Assembly (NCBI RefSeq): GCF_011305415.1
Contig: NZ_JAANOQ010000003.1
Coordinates: 62,001-126,000 of the forward strand
Direction: 5' to 3'
Source of the DNA: Flavobacterium bernardetii
GTDB lineage: Bacteria; Bacteroidota; Bacteroidia; Flavobacteriales; Flavobacteriaceae
DNA: 64,000 bases
Numbering within the stretch: position 1 is the stretch's first letter; every line of letters begins with the position of its first letter. Of the stretch, positions 8,140-15,992 are shown piece by piece. Below the pieces are notes generated by a model. That model searched no databases. It was not told the DNA's origin and was given only the letters and a program-made list of their open reading frames with translations. The translations under genes were made by a program, and so were the position numbers.

Positions 8140-8589
8140 TTACCAAGCTTTTTTGATAGCCTCTAATTTGTAATAAAAAGGAAGAAGAAGTATAAGTTCT
8201 AATCTAAGTGTTACACCAGCATTTTCAACAAAAATAGGAATAACAACCATTGAAATAAAACAAATAATAATTCCTGCAATAGCGTCAATCTTTCCTAATT
8301 GGATGGCATTGTCTTTTTCAAACCATAAAGAATAGGCAGTGAAAGCTTTAAATGACATTAAAGCAATAATTAAACTACCTAATAGACTTACAGGTTTGTT
8401 TGTTTCAAAACCATATAAAGATAAATCGGCTGTTCCTCCAAAAATTCCAATAAGAAAGCAAGCAATTCCTGCTACTCCCATAATCATAAATAACCAACAA
8501 AATACTTTTATCCATACGGGTAATAAGGCTCTTCTGTTGACTGGTTTCTTTTCAAATTGATCAAATTGGCTGTTTGTGATTTCTTCCAT
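8140..8589 (-). CDS. Small integral membrane protein (149 residues)
   Basis: After a cytoplasmic N-terminus of about 25 residues (EEITNSQFDQFEKKPVNRR), three to four hydrophobic segments are visible: VWIKVFCWLFMIMGVAGIACF, LLGSLIIALMSFKAFTAY, and AIAGIIICFISMVVIPIFV, plus a less certain one near the end. No family is recognised. It lies 17 bp downstream of PH-domain copy 1 and 27 bp upstream of the esterase, so it is part of the same probable operon. Confidence 0.65.
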   Translation of the reverse strand: MEEITNSQFDQFEKKPVNRRALLPVWIKVFCWLFMIMGVAGIACFLIGIFGGTADLSLYGFETNKPVSLLGSLIIALMSFKAFTAYSLWFEKDNAIQLGKIDAIAGIIICFISMVVIPIFVENAGVTLRLELILLLPFYYKLEAIKKAW

Positions 8590-8606
8590 TTTAAACGAGT
8601 ATTATT

Positions 8607-8987
8607 TTATTTCAAAACATGATGCGCCAAAACCTTTTGCACATCGTACACATTTACCGATTTGTTAAATTGTTTTACAATACTTGGTTGCGCTTCGCTA
8701 GAAATCCAAATTTTCAATTCTGCTTCTAAGTCGAATGTTCCTGCAGTTTCTATGCTGAAACGTGTGATGCTTTTATAAGTTATTGTTTTATATTCCGTTT
8801 TACTTCCAGTAAGTCCTTGAACATCAACTAAAATTAGACGTTTGTTGGTAAAAATAAAGGTATCACGAATTAACTTAAAACCTAATTCTATTTCTTCTGA
8901 ATCGGTTAATAATTGCCCGTATTTTTTTAATAAGTCTTCTTGGGTCACGGCTCCTGCGTTACCTAATAATGATGAAAATATTCCCAT
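8607..8987 (-). CDS. PH domain-containing protein, copy 1
   Basis: The encoded protein is identical over all 126 residues to copy 2 at 6908-7288, with the same bPH_1-type features. The nucleotide sequences differ at about 19 third-codon or silent positions, so this is a true duplication and not an assembly duplicate. It is the first gene of the run PH - membrane protein - esterase - PH. No signal peptide is present, so the protein should be cytoplasmic, perhaps at the inner face of the membrane. Confidence 0.9.
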   Translation of the reverse strand: MGIFSSLLGNAGAVTQEDLLKKYGQLLTDSEEIELGFKLIRDTFIFTNKRLILVDVQGLTGSKTEYKTITYKSITRFSIETAGTFDLEAELKIWISSEAQPSIVKQFNKSVNVYDVQKVLAHHVLK

Positions 8988-9036
8988 GTTTTTTTGTTTT
9001 TATGTTGTTTGATTTTGGTTTATGAGTGTACTTTAA

Positions 9037-9083
9037 CGCTGCGAAAAGTCTCTAACGCTGCGCAAAGTCTCCCGACTTTGAGC
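9037..9083 (-). repeat. REP-like hairpins left of the RAYT gene (one full, one partial)
   Basis: On the minus strand, 9057-9080 reads caaagtc-ggga-gactttg followed by cgcagcg. A partial copy (cgctgcg plus aaaagtc) lies at 9037-9050. Both point away from the RAYT gene and mirror the element at 9772-9799 on its other side. Confidence 0.8.
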
Positions 9084-9085
9084 TA

Positions 9086-9685
9086 CTATTGACTTATATA
9101 TTTATCAAAAGAAGATTGTTTTAATACATCAACTTTTGGGATTTCTACTATTTCTACTTGAATGATTCCTGTTCCATTCATGTAGTTACTTGCACTAGAA
9201 TAAAGATAATCATCCATTTTTATTACAATTCCAGCACGTACTGGATTCATATGTATATAATCTAATTTTGACCACAAAAATTGCTCTGTGAATATCTCTT
9301 CAGCGTGATTTCCGTATTGCCAAAATTGATAATTTTTATTTCTCGAATGAGTTTCCGTTGCTAATTTAAATCTTTCTAACATCCATTCTCTTCTGCTTTC
9401 AGGTTCAGATTGTATTTTTTCTAAAATTGTTTTAGCAGTAAATTTTTTAAAGTCTCTTAATAAATCTGAAAGTTTTCCATCGTTAGATTGAATTATCATA
9501 TGAATATGATTACTCATAATAACATAGCCATATAAAATCATTCCTTTGTTTTTTATACAATAATCAAAACATTCTATAATAGAATCTCTATAACTTTTTC
9601 TTGAAAATACATCTATCCAATCTACAACTGTAGCAGTAATAAAATGTGCTTTTTCTTGTTCTTTTATTGTGTATCCTTCTTTCAT
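9086..9685 (-). CDS. REP-associated tyrosine transposase (RAYT, Y1_Tnp family)
   Basis: The protein has 199 residues with the HUH motif in YVIMSNHIHMIIQ near residue 60 and the RAYT-type signature DYIHMNPVRAGIV near 145, which carries the candidate catalytic tyrosine. An N-terminal block AHFITATVVDWIDVFSR is also typical. RAYTs nick and join single-stranded DNA at REP hairpins and are thought to spread them. The gene is flanked by inverted hairpins of the caaagtc family, the arrangement expected of a RAYT with its cognate REPs. It appears full length and without frameshift, so it may be active. Confidence 0.93.
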   Translation of the reverse strand: MKEGYTIKEQEKAHFITATVVDWIDVFSRKSYRDSIIECFDYCIKNKGMILYGYVIMSNHIHMIIQSNDGKLSDLLRDFKKFTAKTILEKIQSEPESRREWMLERFKLATETHSRNKNYQFWQYGNHAEEIFTEQFLWSKLDYIHMNPVRAGIVIKMDDYLYSSASNYMNGTGIIQVEIVEIPKVDVLKQSSFDKYISQ

Positions 9686-9722
9686 TATCTTAAATATTAA
9701 TTTTTCGTGGCTTATAGTTGAT

Positions 9723-9749
9723 GCTTTGCAAAGTCTCCTGTCTTTGAAC
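9723..9749 (-). repeat. Degenerate REP-like hairpin upstream of the RAYT gene
   Basis: The sequence gctttgcaaagtctcctg then tctttgaac is a one-mismatch copy of the caaagtc hairpin in inverse orientation to the perfect one 22 bp further right. Confidence 0.6.
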
Positions 9750-9771
9750 TTGTTTTTTATTTGTTTTAGCT

Positions 9772-9799
9772 CAAAGTCAGGAGACTTTGCGCAGCGGGG
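9772..9799 (+). repeat. REP-like hairpin right of the RAYT gene
   Basis: Perfect arms caaagtc / gactttg flank agga and are followed by cgcagcgggg. This is the best-preserved member of the caaagtc family in the window. Confidence 0.85.
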
Positions 9800-9823
9800 T
9801 GTTTTTTTTATTCCTTACCTTTT

Positions 9824-9915
9824 CGCTAGCGCGAGCTTCTAGCTCGTAATCGTTCTAAATAATTAAAAATATATGCTTTGTGTGCACGAGCTGGAAGCTC
9901 GCACTAGCGTGGGGG
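9824..9915. repeat. Pair of inverted REP-like hairpins (gagctt stem)
   Basis: A left copy (9824-9848, cgctagcgcgagcttctagc) and an inverted right copy (9885-9915, ending actagcgtggggg) face each other across about 36 bp. Each has a gagct / agctc stem. The right copy ends one base before the stop codon of the DUF262 gene at 9917. The tail again ends AGCGnGGGG. Confidence 0.8.
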
Positions 9916-9916
9916 T

Positions 9917-11902
9917 TTATTTTTTCTTTTCTTTTTTTACAAAAATTTTATCAGGAGTTGTTTCTTTTACAAATGTTAAGTTTAAAATTTCTTTTCTCTT
10001 GTAATCAGAAACAAAATTTAGTTCCCATCTTTTTTCCATAAATTTCAAAAGTTTTATACCTCTGTCTAAAATGTTTTGAGGTGTCCAATCAGTTAAACCT
10101 GAAATTTCATTTTCAGAATAAGAACCATATTTATAACCAACATAATTTTCACCATTATCAATTTTATCTATAAAGCACTTGTTCTGTAAACTTGAATTTT
10201 TAGGTTTAGATAACGGCAATAAGTTACCCAATGAATTATTCAATGTTTTACGTTCTCTTAATGTATATGAATTAAAGTTTTTTGTCCAACAATCCGTTCT
10301 GGGTGTCTGTGGGTAAATATGTTCAATTGTAATAAAATCATCTTTTTCATTTCTGTATTCAAACCAATCTATTTTATTTTTCTTAGTTTTAGATGTCCCT
10401 TTTATGCTTAATTCATACTCGTAAAGAAAATACCTTATTCCGTTCCAACCATAAAATCCATCACTTTTAAAATTATCAACTAAACGGTCAATAAAATCAG
10501 GTTTTTCTATGATTTCTTTTATTTTTAAATCTAAATCTTTGATTAAATCGTTTAGTGACATATCACCTTTTTGAATTTTAATTGCTACCATAGAAAAATC
10601 TATATAATTCACGTAATATCTGTATGATATAAGTAAATATAAAAAGGCTAATTTTTCTAATTTTTCTAAAAGTTTAATTTTTAAATCAGCCTTAGGCTTC
10701 TTTAAGTAGATCGCTAAAATTAATGCTGAGAAATTAGAAAGGCCAATTCTATTTAGACTGTCTAATAGAACTTTTTCATTATCTGTATAATCATTTGAAA
10801 GCGTTGGGTTGAAAAAATAAAACCAATTAACAACTGAATTTTGTAAACTTTCAACATACTTTTTAATTGAATTTATTGTCAGATTATTTTCTGTGATTAT
10901 GTTTTTTAATGTAAACTTACTTTCTAATAAAAAATCTTCTAAATTGTCTCTTAAGTGATGACTAGGTCTTCTTAATCTATTTGCTTGAATTTCATCGTAA
11001 GGAAATATTTCGTGTCCGAAATAAATTGAACAATGATTATTTAAAAAGAAATCATCATTTAAAGGTTTATTTTTATTTAAACCTAAATAATGATAAATAC
11101 CTCTCCATCCATCATTTATTATCTTTCTTAATTTATTTCTTTCGGAATCATCAGCATTAAATTTGGTAGATAAGTAAATTAGTCTGTTCTTTAAAAGTTC
11201 TAAATTTGATAACGGTTTTCCTCTATTATTCATTGTTTCAAATGCAATAAAAACATCAATATCACTTGAAATTGTATAGATATTAAATAATAGGTTTTGT
11301 GTTACTTTTGTAAAAATTACTTCACGTTCCTCTTTAGTAAGCTCCTTTAGTTTATTTACAAAAAACTCTTTTGCATTTTCTAAATTATGTGTGTAGATAG
11401 TTATTTCATTCTTATATCCGCTAGTTGAAGTTTCATTAAAAATTTTAGTTTTTAAGAATTCGTATGACGGATTGTCTTTTTCATATCCAAAAATATATGA
11501 TCTAGAAATACCATTATCCTTTGAATCAAAAATAAATCTTTTTTTTATTTCTTCAACAGTTGTGTAATTTAGAACTTCATCTTTTGAAATTACTTCAGTT
11601 AATGATTGAATCAAAATAATTGTAGTTGTTAGTCTTTGCTGTCCATCTACAACATAATAAGGTTCAAAGTTCTTTGATTTTATAATCCAATTGTCATCTG
11701 CCCAATTTTCATATGTTTTTTTGGGAACACCTTCTAAAGTCAAAACACCAACATAATGATTTTTATCCTCTTCTAAAAGCATAATATCAGACCAAAAGTC
11801 TTTCAGTTGTTTTTCAGTCCAAGCATATCCTCTTTGATAATCAGGAATACGGAATATTTTTTCTGTAAATATTTTTGATATTGATTGAAGTTGATTGTCC
11901 AT
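9917..11902 (-). CDS. GmrSD-like protein: DUF262 plus DUF1524 (HNH)
   Basis: The protein has 661 residues. The N-terminal DUF262 (GmrS-type NTPase) region shows FRIPDYQRGYAW at residues 17-28, VVDGQQRLTT at 85-93 and FETMNNRGKPLSNLELLKN at 221-239. The C-terminal DUF1524 (GmrD-type, HNH nuclease fold) shows IEHIYPQTP at 526-534 and LGNLLPLSKPKNSSLQNK at 558-575. Known relatives are type IV restriction enzymes that cut modified (glucosylated hydroxymethyl-cytosine) DNA, BrxU and SspE. The single-chain order and the intact DGQQR and His residues suggest an active defence protein. Its target is unknown. It stands alone: no methylase or BREX gene is adjacent. It is cytoplasmic. Confidence 0.9.
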   Translation of the reverse strand: MDNQLQSISKIFTEKIFRIPDYQRGYAWTEKQLKDFWSDIMLLEEDKNHYVGVLTLEGVPKKTYENWADDNWIIKSKNFEPYYVVDGQQRLTTTIILIQSLTEVISKDEVLNYTTVEEIKKRFIFDSKDNGISRSYIFGYEKDNPSYEFLKTKIFNETSTSGYKNEITIYTHNLENAKEFFVNKLKELTKEEREVIFTKVTQNLLFNIYTISSDIDVFIAFETMNNRGKPLSNLELLKNRLIYLSTKFNADDSERNKLRKIINDGWRGIYHYLGLNKNKPLNDDFFLNNHCSIYFGHEIFPYDEIQANRLRRPSHHLRDNLEDFLLESKFTLKNIITENNLTINSIKKYVESLQNSVVNWFYFFNPTLSNDYTDNEKVLLDSLNRIGLSNFSALILAIYLKKPKADLKIKLLEKLEKLAFLYLLISYRYYVNYIDFSMVAIKIQKGDMSLNDLIKDLDLKIKEIIEKPDFIDRLVDNFKSDGFYGWNGIRYFLYEYELSIKGTSKTKKNKIDWFEYRNEKDDFITIEHIYPQTPRTDCWTKNFNSYTLRERKTLNNSLGNLLPLSKPKNSSLQNKCFIDKIDNGENYVGYKYGSYSENEISGLTDWTPQNILDRGIKLLKFMEKRWELNFVSDYKRKEILNLTFVKETTPDKIFVKKEKKK

Positions 11903-12047
11903 TTATTCTTGTTTTATTTCTGTTTTTCTTATTTGTTAACTTAATTTGAAAAGTTGCATCTATTGTATAAGTTCAAATTCTAGATATTTTTTCATTTTAA
12001 AATAAATTTCTATAAAATTCATTATTCCGTAAATATATAAAAACCCC

Positions 12048-12075
12048 ACAAAAAAAGACCGCCAAAGCAGTCTTT
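12048..12075 (-). terminator. Rho-independent terminator downstream of the ligase-like gene
   Basis: On the minus strand: aagactgctttggcggtctt then TTTTTTT and gtggggttttt. It closes the two-gene unit 14548-12105 and is nearly the same sequence as the terminator at 5478-5505. Confidence 0.85.
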
Positions 12076-12104
12076 ATGTAGTTAACTTATCAACAAGTTT
12101 ATTT

Positions 12105-13637
12105 TTAGCTTAAAATTTTAGCTTCTAAACCTACCCTTTCAATTTGTTTCTTATGTTGTTCAATTTGGAATTTGTTAAAGTTATCCCATCTTGTAAAACG
12201 GTCTCTTTTTTGGTTGCTCATGGCGTTGATGCAAATGTTATCGTCTTTGTATTTATCGTGTAACACTTCTAATATTTTAAAGAAAAATTCTTCTAATAAA
12301 ACTATAGTATCAAATTCTGATTTAAAATTAGTTAGTTGTAATTCCTCTAAAACTTCTGCTTTTTCTTCAGCATTCATTTCGGTTGTATAACCGTGTTTTA
12401 ACGATTTAAAAATGATGTTGTTCCAAACCTTACTGTCGTGTCCCCAAGCTACATCGGTTACGTTTAAAGAATGTTCGCAAATTAATAGTATCGCATAAAG
12501 TACATCTTGTAAATAGGAGATAGGAAACTCATCAAAACTTCTAAATTCGAAGCCGCTTTGGTACATTTTTTCCTGATTGAAATCTAAACCTACATCAGAA
12601 AGTAAATTATATTCCATGTCGTTTTCAATTTGATCTCTCCACCAAATGTTTTCTTCTTTTGTGAACTTTAGGAGTTTTCTAAAATCCTCTACTTTATAGG
12701 TTAGTATTTTACCTTTCGGCATCACTTTATTATACGTACCTACGCCAATATAGCGCGACATGGCATTTCGCATAGAACCTAAAGCATAGTTTTTATCTAA
12801 ATTGAACTTTTCACTAATCACGCCCATAATGTCCGGACTTCCTAGTGTTGCAATAAAAAGCGGCTGAAACCATTGTAATAAATACATGGCATTCGCGTGC
12901 GTATTTTCGAAGGCATCGTAATCTACAATTCGGCTGTTTTGCGTTAGAGTAGGTAAGGTAAGGTGAAAATGATATGTTCCATTATTGAACAAAACAATGT
13001 TTTCTTGGTTCGACATGAACATGTTTAGTCCGCTGTTGTAGGCAGGAAAATGAAGCTTTTCTTCTAGGACTCCCGATTCGTTAATTTTGTCAACAAATAA
13101 ATTTTTTGTCGTAATTAATTCATTGCAAGATTCTTCTATAGTTCTGTTTTCGAAATATTTAGTGACAAATTCAATAGAATCACCATCAAAACAAACCGAT
13201 CCCATTGGATTTGTTTTAGTAGTAATCATGCTACTAATGTTGAACGGTTGTTTTTCTAAAAAGTTTTCTAAGATACTTTTACCTAAATAATCTGGATTTT
13301 CAATAGTTTCGATACTGATGCTTCCGTTGTCTGGCGCTTCTGTTTCGATTTTTTTGGCTATTGTTTTATGATTGTATTTTAAATCTAATTTTTCTAAAGA
13401 ATGACTGTTGATCATTCTACTTATAAAATAGTTTTTGTTTTCTTCGAAACCCGTTTTTAAAGCTAATGACAAACTTCCTGGCTTGTAATAGGTAGTGTAA
13501 TCTAAACTATATCTTTCACGACCTACTTTTTCATGTATAAATGCACCAGACACCGTTAGAGGATCTTCAAATTGAATATAGGTTTCGTTTTCTAATCCAA
13601 TTCCCCAATAATACTTTGTTGTCTGATTGTCTTTCAT
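12105..13637 (-). CDS. Carboxylate-amine ligase-like protein (GCS/amidoligase superfamily, putative)
   Basis: The protein has 510 residues, no signal peptide and no membrane segment. It opens YYWGIGLENETYIQF at residues 9-23, a G-x-E-x-E strand like the first metal/glutamate-binding strand of the glutamate-cysteine ligase and amidoligase superfamily. Further on are SVCFDGDSIEFVT, the paired histidines of YHFHLTLPTLTQ, LQWFQPLFIATLGSPDIMG and SMRNAMSRYIGVG, in the order expected of that superfamily (acidic strand, H-x-H strand, QP-L-A-SP helix, S-R strand). Such enzymes use ATP to join a carboxylate to an amine. The assignment is by motif order only. The upstream neighbour is an NlpC/P60-like hydrolase in the same direction, suggesting one enzyme makes an amide bond and the other cleaves or transfers it. 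Confidence 0.6.
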   Translation of the reverse strand: MKDNQTTKYYWGIGLENETYIQFEDPLTVSGAFIHEKVGRERYSLDYTTYYKPGSLSLALKTGFEENKNYFISRMINSHSLEKLDLKYNHKTIAKKIETEAPDNGSISIETIENPDYLGKSILENFLEKQPFNISSMITTKTNPMGSVCFDGDSIEFVTKYFENRTIEESCNELITTKNLFVDKINESGVLEEKLHFPAYNSGLNMFMSNQENIVLFNNGTYHFHLTLPTLTQNSRIVDYDAFENTHANAMYLLQWFQPLFIATLGSPDIMGVISEKFNLDKNYALGSMRNAMSRYIGVGTYNKVMPKGKILTYKVEDFRKLLKFTKEENIWWRDQIENDMEYNLLSDVGLDFNQEKMYQSGFEFRSFDEFPISYLQDVLYAILLICEHSLNVTDVAWGHDSKVWNNIIFKSLKHGYTTEMNAEEKAEVLEELQLTNFKSEFDTIVLLEEFFFKILEVLHDKYKDDNICINAMSNQKRDRFTRWDNFNKFQIEQHKKQIERVGLEAKILS

Positions 13638-13810
13638 TTATACGTTTGTTCTTTTAAGTTTGATATATTATTTTTTATCCGTTGGATGTAATTTGTTTTT
13701 GCTGCTATTTTTTTGTCAGAAACTTGTTTCGAGAACAAGTAAAATTTCATTAAAACGATTCTCGATACATTCCGATTCATGCTTCATCGGAACACTCGAA
13801 TTGACGTTTT
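13638..13810. repeat. Intergenic segment with palindromes inside the ligase/hydrolase pair
   Basis: The 173-bp gap holds a 19-bp palindrome acttgtttcgagaacaagt (arms acttgtt / aacaagt) at about 13722-13740. It also holds a second inverted repeat, ttccgat / atcggaa, within a run that looks like a dispersed Bacteroidetes repeat (ttctcgatacattcc ... actcgaattgacg). No ORF is supported here. Confidence 0.6.
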
Positions 13811-14548
13811 TTATTCGTGATAGTAAAACACATGAGACGAATAACGTTCATGATTCCACCAATCTTTTCTCGCTCTAGCAAAATAATTATAATTTATTTT
13901 ACCGGCTTGAGATTGTAATGGGTATTTAACTACACCATTTTCTCGGAATGCTTTTTTGGTTTTTGTTTCTGGGACAATTGGTACAATATGTCCTGATAAA
14001 CCTACTATTTTTCTTTTGGCGCAAATGATACCAATACCACCTTCTGTGTTGACTTTATGTTGAATTTCGTCTAAATCGGTCATTTTTTTCCAACCAAAAC
14101 TAGCGCCCCAAACTCCAAACCAATCGTGAATCGCACTCGAGTAAATGTTATCTACCGTTTCACCGAAAACAGGTTCTACTTCTTCACCGTTTAATACTCT
14201 TTGTAAAGCTTCATCTGTCCACCAAATAGTGGGTAAATAGACTTTAGCGAAATAACAATAATCATAAGAGTATACGTTGCAATAGGTATCTTCAACCGTT
14301 CTTTGGTATCTTATGCTTTTTGTAACGTTTAGTTTTTCAATTAATTGACCTAAACTTTCTTTTTTGGTTTCCAAATTAGTTAGATCTCTGTAAGGAACAC
14401 CTTCATCGCTAATGGGATGAATTTTCATTAAGAAAGAATCTAATCTAGAATCTGGATGTGGTAATAATTCCGCTTTTTTTATGCTGCTGTCAACTTTTGT
14501 TACTTCTACAAGAGTTTTTATATCTGATGATGTAGTACTATTTTTCAT
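13811..14548 (-). CDS. NlpC/P60-like (papain-fold) cysteine amidase, putative
   Basis: The protein has 245 residues counted from the ATG at 14548. A TTG start 10 residues upstream is possible but less likely. A candidate catalytic cysteine lies in DTYCNVYSYDYCYF at about residue 90, followed by YLPTIWW, DWFGVWGASFGW, a candidate histidine in VGLSGHIVPIVPE at about 187, and YPLQSQAGKINYNY. The Cys...His order and the CN-x-Y...GHI pattern are those of peptidoglycan amidases of the NlpC/P60 and CHAP type, including phage and effector enzymes. No signal peptide is seen, so it either acts in the cytoplasm or leaves by a non-Sec route. It lies upstream of the ligase-like gene in the same direction, 173 bp apart. 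Confidence 0.6.
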   Translation of the reverse strand: MKNSTTSSDIKTLVEVTKVDSSIKKAELLPHPDSRLDSFLMKIHPISDEGVPYRDLTNLETKKESLGQLIEKLNVTKSIRYQRTVEDTYCNVYSYDYCYFAKVYLPTIWWTDEALQRVLNGEEVEPVFGETVDNIYSSAIHDWFGVWGASFGWKKMTDLDEIQHKVNTEGGIGIICAKRKIVGLSGHIVPIVPETKTKKAFRENGVVKYPLQSQAGKINYNYFARARKDWWNHERYSSHVFYYHE

Positions 14549-14663
14549 TGTTACTGTCTTACTTAAACAATTTTTCAACTTTCAATTCATAAGGTTTTAA
14601 CCGTTTTGAAATATACTAGTTTTTTTTAATTATTGACAATTAAATTTTACTATTTGAAACAAA

Positions 14664-15992
14664 TTATGCTTGTACGTTAACAAAATCCATTCTTACCAAA
14701 CCGTCATCGTCAATTTTTGTTAGGGTGATTTCGTGTAATGTGTTGGCTAATTCTGGGTTCCAAGGTGTTTTTACTTTTACATAATTTTCAGTAAAACCGG
14801 TAATGTAACCTTCTTTGTTTTCGTTTTCAAACAAAACCGTTCTTGTTGTACCAATTTGACTTTCGTAATACGCTCTGCGTTTTTTAACTGAAAGTCCGCG
14901 TAACATTTTACTGCGTTTACTTCTTACGTTTGCTGGCACAGCGCCTGGCATATTTGCGGCTTCCGTATTGTCGCGTTCACTATAGGTAAACACGTGCAGA
15001 TACGAGATGTTCATTTCATTTAAATAATTGTAAGTATCTAAAAAGTGTTCGTCGGTTTCACCAGGAAATCCAACAATGACATCCACACCAATACAAGCGT
15101 GTGGCATTACTTCTTTAATTTTATTTACGCGTTCCGTATAAATTTCACGTTGGTAACGGCGCTTCATTTTTCCTAAAATTTCATTGCTTCCACTTTGTAA
15201 GGGAATATGAAAATGCGGTACGAACGTTCTGCTTTTGCTTACGAATTCTATCGTTTCGTTTTTTAGTAAATTAGGCTCAATGCTTGAAATTCTTAGTCTT
15301 TCAATACCCTCAACTTTGTCTAATTCTTGTACTAATTCTAAGAAAGTATGTTCGTGTTTTTTGTTTCCAAATTCTCCTTTACCGTAATCGCCAATGTTTA
15401 CACCGGTTAATACAATTTCTTTGATGTTTTGCTCTGAAATTTCTTTGGCGTTTTTCAACACATTTTCCAACGCATCACTTCTTGAAATTCCACGCGCTAA
15501 CGGAATCGTACAATAGGTACATTTATAATCGCAACCATCTTGCACTTTTAGGAAAGCACGCGTTCTGTCGCCAATAGAATAACTTCCGACATAAAAATCG
15601 GCTTCTTCAATTTCACAACTGTGTACTTCGCCCATATCGTTTTTAGATAGGTCGTTGATGTAATCGGTAATTTTAAATTTTTCTGTTGCACCTAAAACCA
15701 AATCTACACCATCCACTGCGGCTAATTCTTCGGGTTTCAGTTGGGCATAACAACCTACGGCTGCTACAAAAGCTTTGTCGTTTAGTTTCATGGCTTTTTT
15801 CACCACTTGTTTAAACTGTCTATCGGCATTTTCCGTTACCGAACACGTGTTAATCACATATATATCGGCTACTTCTTCAAAATCTACTCTATCAAAACCT
15901 TCGTCATTGAAGTTTCTGGCAATCGTAGAAGTTTCCGAAAAATTCAGTTTACAACCTAGTGTATAAAAAGCTACTTTTTTTCTATCAGACAT
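14664..15992 (-). CDS. mtaB: tRNA t6A37 methylthiotransferase MtaB
   Basis: This radical-SAM enzyme converts t6A to ms2t6A at position 37 of tRNAs reading ANN codons. The N-terminal UPF0004 domain shows FYTLGCKLNFSE, INTCSVTENADRQ and AVGCYAQ, giving three cysteines for one iron-sulfur cluster. The radical-SAM core has VQDGCDYKCTYCTIPLARG (CxxxCxxC). A C-terminal TRAM-like segment follows. The length of 442 residues fits MtaB and not MiaB, whose target signature differs. The ATG at 15992 (MSDRKK) was chosen. Starts at 15998 (ATG) and 16013 (GTG) also exist, but the latter lies inside a dispersed repeat. Confidence 0.92.
   Translation of the reverse strand: MSDRKKVAFYTLGCKLNFSETSTIARNFNDEGFDRVDFEEVADIYVINTCSVTENADRQFKQVVKKAMKLNDKAFVAAVGCYAQLKPEELAAVDGVDLVLGATEKFKITDYINDLSKNDMGEVHSCEIEEADFYVGSYSIGDRTRAFLKVQDGCDYKCTYCTIPLARGISRSDALENVLKNAKEISEQNIKEIVLTGVNIGDYGKGEFGNKKHEHTFLELVQELDKVEGIERLRISSIEPNLLKNETIEFVSKSRTFVPHFHIPLQSGSNEILGKMKRRYQREIYTERVNKIKEVMPHACIGVDVIVGFPGETDEHFLDTYNYLNEMNISYLHVFTYSERDNTEAANMPGAVPANVRSKRSKMLRGLSVKKRRAYYESQIGTTRTVLFENENKEGYITGFTENYVKVKTPWNPELANTLHEITLTKIDDDGLVRMDFVNVQA

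Noticed and set aside
6908-8987. Assembly duplication of the PH gene
   Set aside because: About 19 silent differences between copies and different flanking genes show two true loci.
9917-11902. Complete BREX or Ssp phosphorothioation system around the GmrSD-like gene
   Set aside because: No PglX/PglZ/BrxC or DndB/SspA-D-like genes were seen in the window.
13722-13810. Transposon end within the ligase/hydrolase gap
   Set aside because: Inverted repeats are present but no transposase or target duplication could be seen, so it was listed as a repeat only.
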